DNA of 64,000 nt, taken from assembly GCF_041240605.1 (NCBI RefSeq), contig NZ_CP162487.1, forward strand, positions 2,115,001 to 2,179,000, read 5' to 3'. The first letter of the stretch is position 1; every line of letters begins with the position of its first letter. The notes below the pieces were generated by a model. That model had not been told where the DNA came from and ran no database searches. It saw only the letters and a program-made list of their open reading frames with translations. Of the stretch, positions 1 to 8,700 are shown one piece after another. This stretch comes from Xanthomonas sp. DAR 80977. Lineage in GTDB: Bacteria; Pseudomonadota; Gammaproteobacteria; Xanthomonadales; Xanthomonadaceae. The position numbers and the translations under genes were made by a program.

Positions 1-4
1 CGCG

Positions 5-1432
5 CTACGCGCCGGCGGCCTGCTCGGCGGCCACCAGGCGCCCGCGCAAGGAATTGCTCAGCGCCTCGGTGATCGCCACCTCGACGAACTGGCCGACCAG
101 GCGCGGGTGGCCGGGGAAATTCACCGAGCGCATGTTCTCGGTCTTGCCGGTCAGCTCGGCCGGGTTCTTCTTCGACGGGCCTTCGACCAGCACCGTCTGC
201 ACGCTGCCGACCATGTCGCGCGAGAGTTGCAGCGAATGCGCGTTGATGTGCGCCTGCAGCCGCGCCAGCCGCGCGTGCTTGACCGCGTCGGGGGTGTCGT
301 CTTCCAGGTCGGCGGCGGGCGTGCCGGGGCGGCGCGAGTAGATGAAGGAGAAGCTCTGGTCGAAGCCCACGTCCTCGATCAGCTTCATGGTCTTGTCGAA
401 GTCGGCGTCGGTCTCGCCGGGGAAGCCGACGATGAAGTCCGAGCTGATCGAGATGTCCGGGCGCACCGCGCGCAGCTTGCGGATCTTCTGCTTGAATTCC
501 AGCGCGGTGTAGCCGCGCTTCATCGCGCTGAGGATGCGGTCGCTGCCGGCCTGCACCGGCAGGTGCAGGTAGTTGGCCAGCTGCGGCACGTCGCGGTAGG
601 CGTCCACCAGCGAATCGCTGAACTCCAGCGGATGCGAGGTGGTGAAGCGGATGCGGCCGACGCCGTCGATCTGCGCGATGCTGCGGATCAGCAGGCCCAG
701 GTCGGCGTACTGCGGCTCCTCGCCGGCCTCGGCGTCGGCGTACGGCCCGCGGTAGGCGTTGACGTTCTGGCCGAGCAGGTTGATCTCGCGCACGCCCTGC
801 GCGGCCAGCTGCGCCACTTCCACCAGCACGTCCTCGAACGGCCGGCTGATCTCCTCGCCGCGGGTGTAGGGCACCACGCAGAACGAGCAGTACTTGGAGC
901 AGCCCTCCATGATCGACACGAACGCCGACGGGCCTTCGGCGCGCGGCTCCGGCAGGCGGTCGAACTTCTCGACCTCGGGGAAGCTGATGTCCACCTGCGA
1001 CTTGCCCGAGGCGCGCCGCGCGCGGATCAGTTCCGGCAGCCGGTGCAGGGTCTGCGGGCCGAACACCAGGTCCACGTAGGGCGCGCGCTTGACGATCGCC
1101 TCGCCCTCCTGCGATGCCACGCAGCCGCCGACGCCGATGATCACCGGCTTGCCGCCGGCCTTCAGCGCCTTCCAGCGGCCGAGCTGGCTGAACACCTTCT
1201 CCTGCGCCTTCTCGCGGATCGAGCAGGTGTTGACCAGCACCACGTCGGCTTCTTCGGGGTTGTCGGTCAGCTCCAGGCCCTCGGCCGCGGCGAGCACGTC
1301 GGCCATCTTGGCCGAGTCGTACTCGTTCATCTGGCAACCGTGGGTCTTGATGTACAGCTTGCCGCGTACCGCGGGCGCGGCGACGGCCGCGGTGCCGGCG
1401 GAGGGCAGGGGATGCAGGGCGTTCCCGGTCAT
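5..1432 (-). CDS. miaB: tRNA-2-methylthio-N6-dimethylallyladenosine synthase MiaB
   Basis: Radical-SAM methylthiotransferase that adds a methylthio group to N6-isopentenyladenosine at position 37 of tRNAs reading UNN codons. The 475-residue length is normal for the family. The N-terminal UPF0004 domain shows its three cluster cysteines in [19 protein letters not shown] and GVGGCVAS. The radical-SAM motif CSKYCSFC lies near residues 177-184 and is followed by the TRGEE segment. The C-terminal TRAM domain is present. The start has an alanine- and proline-rich leader of about 24 residues before the first conserved block, so translation could begin slightly later. It is transcribed towards the left edge, and the stop codon lies at positions 5-7, so the gene is complete. 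Confidence 0.97.
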   Translation of the reverse strand: MTGNALHPLPSAGTAAVAAPAVRGKLYIKTHGCQMNEYDSAKMADVLAAAEGLELTDNPEEADVVLVNTCSIREKAQEKVFSQLGRWKALKAGGKPVIIGVGGCVASQEGEAIVKRAPYVDLVFGPQTLHRLPELIRARRASGKSQVDISFPEVEKFDRLPEPRAEGPSAFVSIMEGCSKYCSFCVVPYTRGEEISRPFEDVLVEVAQLAAQGVREINLLGQNVNAYRGPYADAEAGEEPQYADLGLLIRSIAQIDGVGRIRFTTSHPLEFSDSLVDAYRDVPQLANYLHLPVQAGSDRILSAMKRGYTALEFKQKIRKLRAVRPDISISSDFIVGFPGETDADFDKTMKLIEDVGFDQSFSFIYSRRPGTPAADLEDDTPDAVKHARLARLQAHINAHSLQLSRDMVGSVQTVLVEGPSKKNPAELTGKTENMRSVNFPGHPRLVGQFVEVAITEALSNSLRGRLVAAEQAAGA

Positions 1433-1504
1433 GGCGCTTAATCCAGGCGGGTGGCTAAGGAGAGCCGGCTAGTCTACCTGGGCCGGCCGCGCCGCGCAGG
1501 CGGC

Positions 1505-2128
1505 TCAGGCCGCGGCGGCCGCGTCGATCGCCTGCGCGCGCTGCACCGCCGGCCGCGCCGCCATGCGTTCGAGGTAGGCGCGGGTCGGCGCCGGTGGATC
1601 CATCAGGCCGAAGCCGACCATCCAGCCCAGTGCGCTGCCCCACAGCACGTCGGCGGCGGTGCAGCGTTCGCCGAGCAGGTAGTCGCCGCGCGCCAGCTGG
1701 TCGTCGACCACGCCCATCACCGTGTCGCAGTCGGCGTACGGCGACATCCCCCGCGGCGGCGCCTCGCGCTTGAGCGCGCGGTCGATCACCGCCGGCTCGA
1801 ACGCCGAGCCGTAGAACGCCAGCCAGCGCAGGTACGGGCCGCGGCGCGGATCGCCCATCGGCGGGGCCAGGCCGGCTTCGGGGTACAGGTCGGCCAGGTA
1901 CTGGTAGATCGCCACCTGCTCTGTGACCACCGCGCCGGCGTGGACGATCGCCGGCACCTTGCCCATCGGGTTGATCGCCAGGTAGGCCGGGGCCAGCTGC
2001 GCGCCGCTGGCGAAGTCGATACGTTCCAGCGCGTAGTCCGCGCCCAGTTCCTCGAGCAGGATCAGGACTCCTTTCGAGCGCGATTTGGGGTTGTGGTACA
2101 GCGTGACATGGCGGTCGGCGATGGACAT
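1505..2128 (-). CDS. glutathione S-transferase family protein
   Basis: A 207-residue GST-fold protein with an N-terminal thioredoxin-like domain starting LYHNPKSRSKG. It has the cis-proline segment GKVPAIV, and the TEQVAIYQYLADLYP region matches the glutathione-binding ES/EQ turn. The helical C-terminal domain contains the GERCTAADVLWGSALGW N-capping and hydrophobic staple region. A Shine-Dalgarno AGGAG lies 8 bases before the ATG. The gene is divergent from a WYL-domain regulator, and the shared 76-bp gap holds a palindrome, so the regulator probably controls it. The substrate cannot be deduced. Confidence 0.9.
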   Translation of the reverse strand: MSIADRHVTLYHNPKSRSKGVLILLEELGADYALERIDFASGAQLAPAYLAINPMGKVPAIVHAGAVVTEQVAIYQYLADLYPEAGLAPPMGDPRRGPYLRWLAFYGSAFEPAVIDRALKREAPPRGMSPYADCDTVMGVVDDQLARGDYLLGERCTAADVLWGSALGWMVGFGLMDPPAPTRAYLERMAARPAVQRAQAIDAAAAA

Positions 2129-2170
2129 GGCGGGCGCTCCTGGGTGATCGAGCGCCCATGCTAGGCGCTA

Positions 2171-2193
2171 TTGCGGACGGATCCTGTCCGCAA
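2171..2193. promoter_or_regulatory. inverted repeat in the divergent GST/WYL-regulator promoter
   Basis: Two perfect 8-base arms, TTGCGGAC (2171-2178) and GTCCGCAA (2186-2193), flank a 7-base centre containing GGATCC. The repeat sits in the 76-bp gap between the divergent GST and WYL-regulator genes, ending 11 bases before the regulator start. The size, symmetry and place suit an operator for the neighbouring HTH regulator. The binding partner is inferred. Confidence 0.6.
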
Positions 2194-2204
2194 TACCGTG
2201 CGCC

Positions 2205-3173
2205 ATGGCCTCGCCCGCGTCCCGCACCCTGCGCCTGATCGGCTTGCTGCAGACCCGCCGGGTCTGGGCCGGCGCCGAGCTGGCCGAACGCCTGGGCGTG
2301 GACCGGCGCAGCCTGCGCCGCGACATCGAGCGCCTGCGCGCGCTGGGCTATGCGGTGCAGGCCTCGTCCGGGGTCGGTGGCGGCTACCGGCTGGCGGCCG
2401 GCGCGCAGATGCTGCCGCTGCTGTTCGAGGACGACGAGGCGGTGACGGTCGCGGTGGCGCTGCACGCGGCCGCCGCGAGCATGGGCGGCCTGGAGGACAC
2501 CGCGCTGCGGGTGCTGGCCAAGCTCGATCCGCTGCTGCCGGCGCGGGTGCGGCAGCGCGCCGGGGCGCTGCAGGCGGTCACCGTGTCGCTGGGCCAGGAT
2601 CCGACGCTGCCGGACACCCGCTTGCTGATCGGCATCGCCAGCGCCTGCCGCGACCGGCGCCTGCTCGGCTTCGGCTATTGCGACCACGCCGGCCGCGGCA
2701 GCCAGCGCCTGGTCGAGCCGCTGCGCCTGGTCAACTACGGCCGCCGCTGGTACCTGCTCGGCTGGGACCGCGATCGCGCCGACTGGCGCACCTTCCGGGT
2801 CGAACGCATGCTGCCGCCGCTGCGGCCGGGCGAGCCGATCGCGCTGCGCCTGCCGCCACGCGACCCGGCCGCGATGGTCCGCGATGCGATCCAGCACAGT
2901 CCGCAGCCGCTGCAGTTCGGGCTGAGCGTGCGGCTGCGCGGCAGCGTCGCCGAGCTGGGCACGCGCATTCCGTCCTGGTGCGGCGTGCTGGAGGCCGAGG
3001 AGGACGGCCATTGCCGGCTGTCGATGCTGGCCGACGCGCTGCCGTGGCTGGCGGCGCAATTGCTGACCCTGGGCGTGCCGTTCGCCTCGCTGCGGGCCGA
3101 TGCGGCGGTCACGGCCGGGCTGCGCGCCGCGCTGGGCGAGCTGCTGGCGCAGTTGCCGGTCGCGGCCGAGTGA
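2205..3173 (+). CDS. HTH and WYL-domain transcriptional regulator (YafY/DeoR-like)
   Basis: A 322-residue regulator. The N-terminus (about residues 5-60) is a DeoR/HTH_11-type helix-turn-helix with LIGLLQTRRVWAGAELAE followed by LGVDRRSLRRDIERLRALGY. The middle has the conserved GVGGGYRLAAG turn. The WYL domain (about residues 140-220) includes LVEPLRLVNYGRRWYLLGWD and ends with the RTFRVERM block, and a WCX-like C-terminus follows. WYL regulators often sense ligands or nucleic-acid damage, but the effector here is unknown. The gene is divergent from a GST gene, which is the likely target together with itself. A shorter overlapping reading frame on the same strand has no family features and is discarded. 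Confidence 0.92.
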   Translation: MASPASRTLRLIGLLQTRRVWAGAELAERLGVDRRSLRRDIERLRALGYAVQASSGVGGGYRLAAGAQMLPLLFEDDEAVTVAVALHAAAASMGGLEDTALRVLAKLDPLLPARVRQRAGALQAVTVSLGQDPTLPDTRLLIGIASACRDRRLLGFGYCDHAGRGSQRLVEPLRLVNYGRRWYLLGWDRDRADWRTFRVERMLPPLRPGEPIALRLPPRDPAAMVRDAIQHSPQPLQFGLSVRLRGSVAELGTRIPSWCGVLEAEEDGHCRLSMLADALPWLAAQLLTLGVPFASLRADAAVTAGLRAALGELLAQLPVAAE

Positions 3174-3276
3174 GCCGGGGCGGGGCGCCGCGGTACTTGC
3201 GAGGAAACGGGCGGCCGGTCCCGCTGCGGCCGCCGCGCACTTGGCAAGCGCCGGCGAAGTTGGGACACTCGCCGCC

Positions 3277-4233
3277 ATGAAGGGGATGGTGGGGCTTCTG
3301 GGGCTGGCAATCGCAACGCTGTCGGCATCGCCGGCCAGCGCCGGCACCCTGTACAAATGCGTCGGCGGCGACGGCGTGCCCAGCTACGGCAGCAAGCGCG
3401 TGGCCGGCGCCAGCTGCAGCGTGGTCGGCCGCTATGTCCCGGACCGCCGCGCCGCGCGCGCGGTACCGACGCTCGCCACGGCCTCCGCCGAGCGTGCGCC
3501 CAGCCGCGCGGTCATCGCCCCGGCCAGCGCGGAGTCCGGCGCCCCGGCCACCATCATCAGCAGGCCGCCCACGGCCCCGGCGCCGGTCGCCGCCAGCGTG
3601 GCGCCGAAGACCGTCGCCCCCGTGCCCGCCAGCACGGCTGCCGCGCCGCGGCGGGTGGTCAGCGGCCAGGTCTACTCCTACATGAAGGACGGCGTGCGCC
3701 ACTACACCAGCGCGCGGCCGACCCAGGTGGCCAGCCTCGGCACGGTGCGCACCATCCACTACAGCTTCATCGAGACCTGCTACGCCTGCGCCAACCCCGG
3801 GCTGAACTTCGGCGCGGTGCGCCTGAACACCACCGCCTACCAGAGCGAGATCGCCGCCGCCGCGCGCGAGTACGGCGTCGACGAAGCGGTGGTGCGCGCG
3901 ATCATCCATGCCGAATCGGCGTACAACCCGATGGCGCTGAGCCGCGCCGGCGCGCAGGGCCTGATGCAGCTGATGCCGCCCACCGCACGCCGCTTCGGGG
4001 TCAGCGATTCGTTCGACGCGTCGCAGAACATCCGCGGCGGCGTGCAGTACCTGGCGTGGCTGCTGAAGCGCTTCAACGGCAACCTGACCCTGGCCGCCGC
4101 CGGCTACAACGCCGGCGAGGGCGCGGTAGACAAACACGGCGGGGTACCGCCTTATAGCGAGACGCAGCGCTACGTGCAGCGCGTCGGCGTGCTCGCCGAC
4201 CGCTACCGCGGCGTGCTGGCGACGGCGCATTGA
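3277..4233 (+). CDS. soluble lytic transglycosylase (SLT domain) with DUF4124-like N-terminus
   Basis: A 318-residue exported protein that probably cleaves peptidoglycan glycan strands. It begins with a Sec signal peptide ending near the SPASAGT segment. A DUF4124-like stretch (LYKCVGGDGVPSYGSKR) follows, then a proline/alanine-rich linker. The C-terminal SLT domain (about residues 190-310) shows the catalytic glutamate in HAESAYNPMALS, the GAQGLMQLMPPTA motif and AAAGYNAGEGAV. The start chosen is the ATG that begins directly with a signal peptide; longer in-frame extensions would run into the preceding regulator. It stands between unrelated genes. Confidence 0.9.
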   Translation: MKGMVGLLGLAIATLSASPASAGTLYKCVGGDGVPSYGSKRVAGASCSVVGRYVPDRRAARAVPTLATASAERAPSRAVIAPASAESGAPATIISRPPTAPAPVAASVAPKTVAPVPASTAAAPRRVVSGQVYSYMKDGVRHYTSARPTQVASLGTVRTIHYSFIETCYACANPGLNFGAVRLNTTAYQSEIAAAAREYGVDEAVVRAIIHAESAYNPMALSRAGAQGLMQLMPPTARRFGVSDSFDASQNIRGGVQYLAWLLKRFNGNLTLAAAGYNAGEGAVDKHGGVPPYSETQRYVQRVGVLADRYRGVLATAH

Positions 4234-4370
4234 GGCATTCTCGTCGCCGTCGTGCCGATGCATTGTCTGCGCGTTAAGGGTTCCGCTACACTGCAGTGGA
4301 TTTTATGCGGCTCGACCCCCACCGAGCCGCTGGCAGCCTCACGCTACCCAATCAAAAATCGGAGTGCCGG

Positions 4371-4994
4371 ATGGCCAACGATGGGGTCAACGATTCTGTT
4401 AATGCAGGACGCCGCCGCTTTCTCACTGCCACCACGGCGGTGGTGGGCGCGGTGGGTGCGGGTTTCGTCGCGGTTCCTTTCATCAAGTCCTGGAACCCCA
4501 GCGCCAAGGCCAAACTGGCCGGCGCGCCGGTCACCGCCGACATCAGCGCGTTGCAGGAAGGCCAGCGCCTGATCCTGGAGTGGCGCGGTCAGCCGATCTG
4601 GATCGTCAAGCGCTCCAAGGCGATCCTGGATGCGTTGCCGACGCTCGATGGGCGGCTCAAGGACCCCAAGTCCGAGGTCACCGACCAGCAGCCGTCCTAC
4701 ATCAAGGGCGAGGGCCGCTCGATCAAGCCGGACATCTCGGTGCTGGTCGGGCTGTGCACGCACCTGGGCTGCTCGCCGGAGATGGTCGCCGAGATCCGCC
4801 CCGAGCCCTACGATCCGGAATGGAAGGGCGGCTATTTCTGCCCCTGCCACAAGTCGCGCTTCGACATGGCCGGCCGCGTGTTCCAGGGCGTGCCCGCGCC
4901 GATCAACCTGCTGGTGCCCCCGCATCACTACCAGGACGACAACACGCTGATCATCGGCGTCGATCCGAGTTCGTCCGCGAAGGGGGCCGCGTAA
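4371..4994 (+). CDS. petA: ubiquinol-cytochrome c reductase iron-sulfur (Rieske) subunit
   Basis: A 207-residue Rieske protein of the cytochrome bc1 complex, carrying electrons from ubiquinol at the Qo site to cytochrome c1. A twin-arginine signal-anchor, RRRFLTATTAVVGAVGAG, is at residues 14-31. The 2Fe-2S ligands are in CTHLGCSPEM and CPCHKSRFD. The ATG at 4371 is preceded by GGAG, and upstream in-frame codons add residues that do not look like a TAT leader. It is the first gene of the petABC operon, 3 bases ahead of petB. Confidence 0.97.
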   Translation: MANDGVNDSVNAGRRRFLTATTAVVGAVGAGFVAVPFIKSWNPSAKAKLAGAPVTADISALQEGQRLILEWRGQPIWIVKRSKAILDALPTLDGRLKDPKSEVTDQQPSYIKGEGRSIKPDISVLVGLCTHLGCSPEMVAEIRPEPYDPEWKGGYFCPCHKSRFDMAGRVFQGVPAPINLLVPPHHYQDDNTLIIGVDPSSSAKGAA

Positions 4995-4997
4995 GCC

Positions 4998-6260
4998 ATG
5001 GCTGACAATATCCTTACCCGCACCGCGGGCAACGTGTTCGACTGGGTCAACGAACGCGCGCCGGGGCTGATGCCGTTCTACCGCAAGCACGTCAGCGAGT
5101 ACTACGCGCCGAAGAACTTCAACCTCTGGTACTACTTCGGTTCGCTGGCGATGGTGGTGCTGGTCAACCAGATCGTCACCGGCATCTTCCTGACGATGCA
5201 CTACAAGACCAGCGCGGCCGAGGCGTTCAACTCGGTCGAGTACATCATGCGCGACGTCGAGTGGGGCTGGCTGATCCGCTACATGCACTCCACCGGCGCC
5301 TCGCTGTTCTTCATCGTGGTGTACCTGCACATGTTCCGCGGCCTGCTCTACGGCAGCTACAAGAAGCCGCGCGAGCTGGTGTGGATCCTGGGCATGCTGA
5401 TCTACCTGGTGCTGATGGCCGAAGCCTTCATGGGCTACGTGCTGCCCTGGGGGCAGATGTCGTTCTGGGGCGCGAAGGTGATCATCTCGCTGTTCGGCGC
5501 GATCCCGGTGATCGGCAACGGCCTGACCGAGTGGATCATGGGCGACTACCTGCCGTCCGACGCCACCCTCAACCGCTTCTTCGCGCTGCACGTGATCGCG
5601 CTGCCGCTGGTGCTGTTGCTGCTGGTGGTGCTGCACCTGGGCGCGCTGCACGAGGTCGGCTCCAACAACCCCGACGGCGTGGAGATCAAGAAGGGGCCCA
5701 AGGGCAACCGCTGGGATCCGAACAAGCCGGCCGACGGCATTCCGTTCCACCCGTACTACACGGTCAAGGACCTGGTCGGGGTCGGCTTCCTGCTGCTGAT
5801 CGGCGCCTTCATCATCTTCTTCGTGCCGGCCTTCGGCGGCCTGTTCCTGGAGCACGACAACTTCACCGAGGCCAACCGCCTGGTCACCCCCGAGCACATC
5901 AAGCCGGTGTGGTACTACACGCCGTACTACGCGATGCTGCGGGTGGTGCCGAACAAGCTCGGCGGCGTGCTGGTGATGTTCTCGGCGATCGCGATCCTGT
6001 TCCTGGTGCCATGGCTGGACCGCGCCAAGGTCAAGTCGATCCGCTACCGCGGCTGGATCTCGCGGGTGATGCTGGGCGTGCTGGCGGTGTGCTTCGTCTG
6101 GCTCGGCGTGATCGGGTCCGGTCCCGGCACCGATGCCAGCGAGACCATCATCGGGCGCGTGCTGACCGTGCTGTACTTCGGATTCTTCCTGACCATGCCG
6201 ATCTGGACCACGTTGGACCGGACCAAGCCGGTGCCGGAGCGGGTGACCACCCATGACTAA
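4998..6260 (+). CDS. petB: cytochrome b subunit of the bc1 complex
   Basis: A 420-residue polytopic inner-membrane protein carrying two b hemes and the Qo and Qi quinone sites. Heme-ligand histidines sit in HSTGASLFFIVVYLHMFRG and in LHVIALPLVLLLLVVLHLG. The Qo-site helix segment GYVLPWGQMSFWGA is near residues 145-158. The Qo loop motif reads PVWY rather than PEWY, a variant found in other proteobacteria. The C-terminal part adds the last transmembrane helices. It follows petA after 3 bases, and its last 8 bases overlap a small downstream reading frame. Confidence 0.97.
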   Translation: MADNILTRTAGNVFDWVNERAPGLMPFYRKHVSEYYAPKNFNLWYYFGSLAMVVLVNQIVTGIFLTMHYKTSAAEAFNSVEYIMRDVEWGWLIRYMHSTGASLFFIVVYLHMFRGLLYGSYKKPRELVWILGMLIYLVLMAEAFMGYVLPWGQMSFWGAKVIISLFGAIPVIGNGLTEWIMGDYLPSDATLNRFFALHVIALPLVLLLLVVLHLGALHEVGSNNPDGVEIKKGPKGNRWDPNKPADGIPFHPYYTVKDLVGVGFLLLIGAFIIFFVPAFGGLFLEHDNFTEANRLVTPEHIKPVWYYTPYYAMLRVVPNKLGGVLVMFSAIAILFLVPWLDRAKVKSIRYRGWISRVMLGVLAVCFVWLGVIGSGPGTDASETIIGRVLTVLYFGFFLTMPIWTTLDRTKPVPERVTTHD

Positions 6261-6405
6261 GCCCGTGATTGCCGTCCTGGCCTGCTTCGCGAGCGTCTCG
6301 TTGTTGTCCGCCATGAGCTACCTGCTGCCGCTGGGGCAGATCGTGTTCTGGGGCCGGCAGGCGCTCGGCTCCCTGTTCGGTGCGATGGCGGAGGGATCCC
6401 TATGA
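6253..6405 (+). CDS. 50-residue small ORF, chimera of petC signal sequence and petB Qo segment
   Basis: This short frame fills the whole space between petB and petC. Its ATG overlaps the end of petB by 8 bases, and its TGA overlaps the petC start in an ATGA junction. Residues 1-20 (MTKPVIAVLACFASVSLLSA) copy the PetC signal peptide start, with IAVLACFAS identical; by eye about 47 of 60 bases match. Residues 21-45 copy cytochrome b around GYVLPWGQMSFWGA, here SYLLPLGQIVFWGR, and about 57 of 75 bases match. It therefore looks like a duplication chimera of its two neighbours. It would make one or two membrane helices. Whether it is translated as a subunit, a coupling leader for petC or a decaying remnant cannot be told. 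The petC ribosome-binding site lies inside it. Confidence 0.5.
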   Translation: MTKPVIAVLACFASVSLLSAMSYLLPLGQIVFWGRQALGSLFGAMAEGSL

Positions 6406-7148
6406 GCAAGCGCCTGATCGCCGTCCTGGCCTGCTTCGCCTCCGCGCTGCTGTTGTCCGCCTCGGCGCTGGCCGCCGAGGGCGGCGCCACCCAGCAGGCC
6501 GGCAACGACCTCGGCGACCGCGCCTCGCTGCAGCGAGGCGCCAAGCTGTTCATGAACTACTGCTCCGGCTGCCACTCGCTGAAGTACCTGCGCTACTCGC
6601 GCATGGCCGAGGACCTGGGCCTGAGCGAGGACGAGGTGATGGCCAACCTCAACTTCACCGGCGCCAAGGTCGGCGAGCACATCGAGGCGGCGATGCCGCA
6701 CGATGCGGCGACCAAGTGGTTCGGCAAGGCCCCGCCGGACCTGAGCCTGATCGCGCGGGTGCGCGGCACCGACTGGATCTACACCTACCTCAAGTCGTTC
6801 TACGTGGACCAGTCGCGCCCGTTGGGCTGGAACAACAAGCTGTTCGCCAACGCCTCCATGCCCAATCCGCTGTGGGAACTGCAGGGCCTGCAGCAGCCGG
6901 TCTACGGCAAGGCCGAGCAACCCGGCGTGGACAAGCCGGTGGAGCGGCTGCAACTGGCTTCGCCGGGCCGGGAAACGCCGGCGCAGTTCGACCAGACCGT
7001 CCGCGACATCAGCAATTTCCTCGAATACGCCGGCGAACCGGCGGCGCTGAAGCGGCAGAGCCTGGGCGTGTGGGTGGTGCTGTTCCTGGCGCTGCTGACC
7101 TTCCTGGCCTATCTGCTGAAGAAGGAATACTGGAAGGACGTGCATTGA
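6402..7148 (+). CDS. petC: cytochrome c1 subunit of the bc1 complex
   Basis: A 248-residue periplasm-facing heme protein accepting electrons from the Rieske subunit. It has a cleavable signal peptide ending near SASALAAEG. The c-type heme motif CSGCH is at about residues 54-58. The NASMPNPLWELQ region probably supplies the sixth heme ligand methionine. A C-terminal anchor helix, VWVVLFLALLTFLAYLL, is followed by positively charged KKEYWK. GGAGGG lies 6-7 bases before the ATG. It is the last gene of the petABC operon and is coupled to the small frame upstream through ATGA. Confidence 0.97.
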   Translation: MSKRLIAVLACFASALLLSASALAAEGGATQQAGNDLGDRASLQRGAKLFMNYCSGCHSLKYLRYSRMAEDLGLSEDEVMANLNFTGAKVGEHIEAAMPHDAATKWFGKAPPDLSLIARVRGTDWIYTYLKSFYVDQSRPLGWNNKLFANASMPNPLWELQGLQQPVYGKAEQPGVDKPVERLQLASPGRETPAQFDQTVRDISNFLEYAGEPAALKRQSLGVWVVLFLALLTFLAYLLKKEYWKDVH

Positions 7149-7170
7149 GCGTCGGCCGCGGCGCCGACGC
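7149..7170 (+). terminator. GC-rich hairpin after petC
   Basis: GCGTCGGC (7149-7156) pairs perfectly with GCCGACGC (7163-7170) directly after the petC stop. There is no T-run, so it may be an mRNA-stabilising end rather than an intrinsic terminator. Confidence 0.3.
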
Positions 7171-7317
7171 GTTGCTGCATCGTTGCTGACCCGATCCCCT
7201 GTTCATCCTATTGGCTTTTGCGAGCGAGGGTTGCACACTCAGGGGCCGTGATGACCGTCAGCAAGGTGTTGGCGGCATCGATGCGGCCGGCGGATTCCGG
7301 TCGTCGGAGAGCCTTGA

Positions 7318-7953
7318 ATGGCGGCGAGTTTGCGCATGCGAAATACCTTGACGTTGTTTTCTTCCACGGATGATGTCCTGTGCCACCGCGTCCGCCTGGT
7401 GCTCGCGGCAAAGGGCGTGACCTACGATTTCGTGGCGGTGGATCCGCAGAATCCCCCCGAAGACCTGATCGACCTCAATCCCTACCACTCGGTGCCGACC
7501 CTGGTGGAGCGCGAATTGGTGCTGTACGCCGCCTCCGTGGTCAGCGAATACCTGGACGAGCGCTATCCGCATCCGCCGCTGATGCCGGTCGATCCGCTCT
7601 CGCGCGCGCGCCTGCGCCTGGCCATGCTGCGCATCGAGCACGACTGGGTGCCGCAGGTGCAGGCGATCCAGCTCGGCAACAAGGCCCAGGCCGAGGCCGG
7701 GCGCAAGCGGCTCAAGGAACTGCTGACCGCCTCGGTGCCGCTGTTCAAGGCCAGCAAGTTCTTCCTCAACCCGGAAATGAGCCTGGCCGATTGCGCGATG
7801 GCGCCGATCATCTGGCGCCTGCAGGCGCTGGACATTCCGCTGCCCAAGGACGGCAAGGCGATCGAGGACTACGGCAACCGCATCTTCCGCAACCCCGGTT
7901 TCATCCGCAGCCTGACGGACCAGGAAAAGAAACTGCGCGACCTGCCGGCCTGA
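7318..7953 (+). CDS. sspA: stringent starvation protein A (GST-fold)
   Basis: A 211-residue GST-like protein of the SspA family, which binds RNA polymerase and supports stress and stationary-phase gene expression. The N-terminal thioredoxin fold reads TLFSSTDDVLCHRVRLVLAAKG, and the conserved PYHSVPTLVERELVLYAASVVSEYLDERYPHPPL segment is typical. GGAGA at 7306-7310 lies 7 bases before the ATG at 7318, supporting this start; an alternative ATG is at 7336. It is followed by sspB, the usual partner. Confidence 0.92.
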   Translation: MAASLRMRNTLTLFSSTDDVLCHRVRLVLAAKGVTYDFVAVDPQNPPEDLIDLNPYHSVPTLVERELVLYAASVVSEYLDERYPHPPLMPVDPLSRARLRLAMLRIEHDWVPQVQAIQLGNKAQAEAGRKRLKELLTASVPLFKASKFFLNPEMSLADCAMAPIIWRLQALDIPLPKDGKAIEDYGNRIFRNPGFIRSLTDQEKKLRDLPA

Positions 7954-8032
7954 TGCCCCGGCCGCGCGTGGCGCATCCGCTGTTTCCCGAGTTGCGCCGG
8001 CGCCTTCGCGTGCCGGCGCGTAGAATTGGCGC

Positions 8033-8467
8033 ATGACCGACGATATTTCCCGCATGACCAGCCATCGCCCGTATCTGCTGCGGGCGCTGGTGGAGTGGAT
8101 CAACGACAACGGCATGACGCCGCACATCCTGGTGGACGCCGGCCTGCCCAACGTGCAGGTGCCGCCGAGCGCGGTCAAGGACGGCCGGGTGGTGCTCAAT
8201 ATCGCCGAGCGCGCGGTGGTGCGCCTGCAGATCGACAACGACGGGGTCAGCTTCACGGCCCGCTTCGGCGGCGTCAGCTATCCGGTGCAGGTGCCGATGG
8301 CGGCGGTGCTGGCGGTGTATGCGCGCGAGACCGGGCAGGGCATGGCGCTGCCGGACGATATCCACGGCGCCAGCGAACCGCCGGGCGACGACACCCCGCC
8401 GCCGCGCCCCAGCGGCTCCGACGACGGCGCCGGCGGCAAGCGCCCGCATCTGCGCGTGGTGAAATAG
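8033..8467 (+). CDS. sspB: ClpXP protease specificity-enhancing factor SspB
   Basis: A 144-residue adaptor that delivers ssrA-tagged proteins to ClpXP. The folded domain shows HRPYLLRALVEWINDNGMTPHILVDA, then VVLNIAERAV and the VPMAAVLAVYARETGQGM block. A disordered linker of prolines and acidic residues leads to a C-terminal ClpX-binding tail, HLRVVK, matching the family's LRVVK end. An internal ATG at 8054 is an alternative start. It lies 79 bases after sspA, as in many proteobacteria. Confidence 0.94.
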   Translation: MTDDISRMTSHRPYLLRALVEWINDNGMTPHILVDAGLPNVQVPPSAVKDGRVVLNIAERAVVRLQIDNDGVSFTARFGGVSYPVQVPMAAVLAVYARETGQGMALPDDIHGASEPPGDDTPPPRPSGSDDGAGGKRPHLRVVK

Positions 8468-8543
8468 CGGTACTTGGCCAGCGGTCCGCGTCTACCGCGC
8501 GGACGCGAGCGGGCTACGGCTGGCTTTGCCGATCCCGTCCTGC

Positions 8544-8569
8544 CACCGCGTCCTCGCAAGGACGCGGTG
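8544..8569. terminator. perfect hairpin between sspB and the convergent DUF3301 gene
   Basis: CACCGCGTCC (8544-8553) and GGACGCGGTG (8560-8569) form a perfect 10-bp stem with a 6-base loop. It lies between convergent genes, which fits a terminator, but there is no clear T-run. The rest of 8468-8700 shows no gene. Confidence 0.4.
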
Positions 8570-8700
8570 TGTTATTTGCCGACGAGGCAACTGCAGGAGC
8601 GCCTTCAGGCGCGACCAGATGCGTGCCGCCACGTGTGCGCTCTCCGCAACGCAATGCCCTTTGGCGAAGACAGTCTCCGCGCAGGGACCATGCCGGCGCC

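Noticed and set aside
5879..5940. Cytochrome b with PVWY instead of PEWY at the Qo site
   Set aside because: This variant is known from other proteobacterial cytochrome b proteins, so it is not treated as a novelty.
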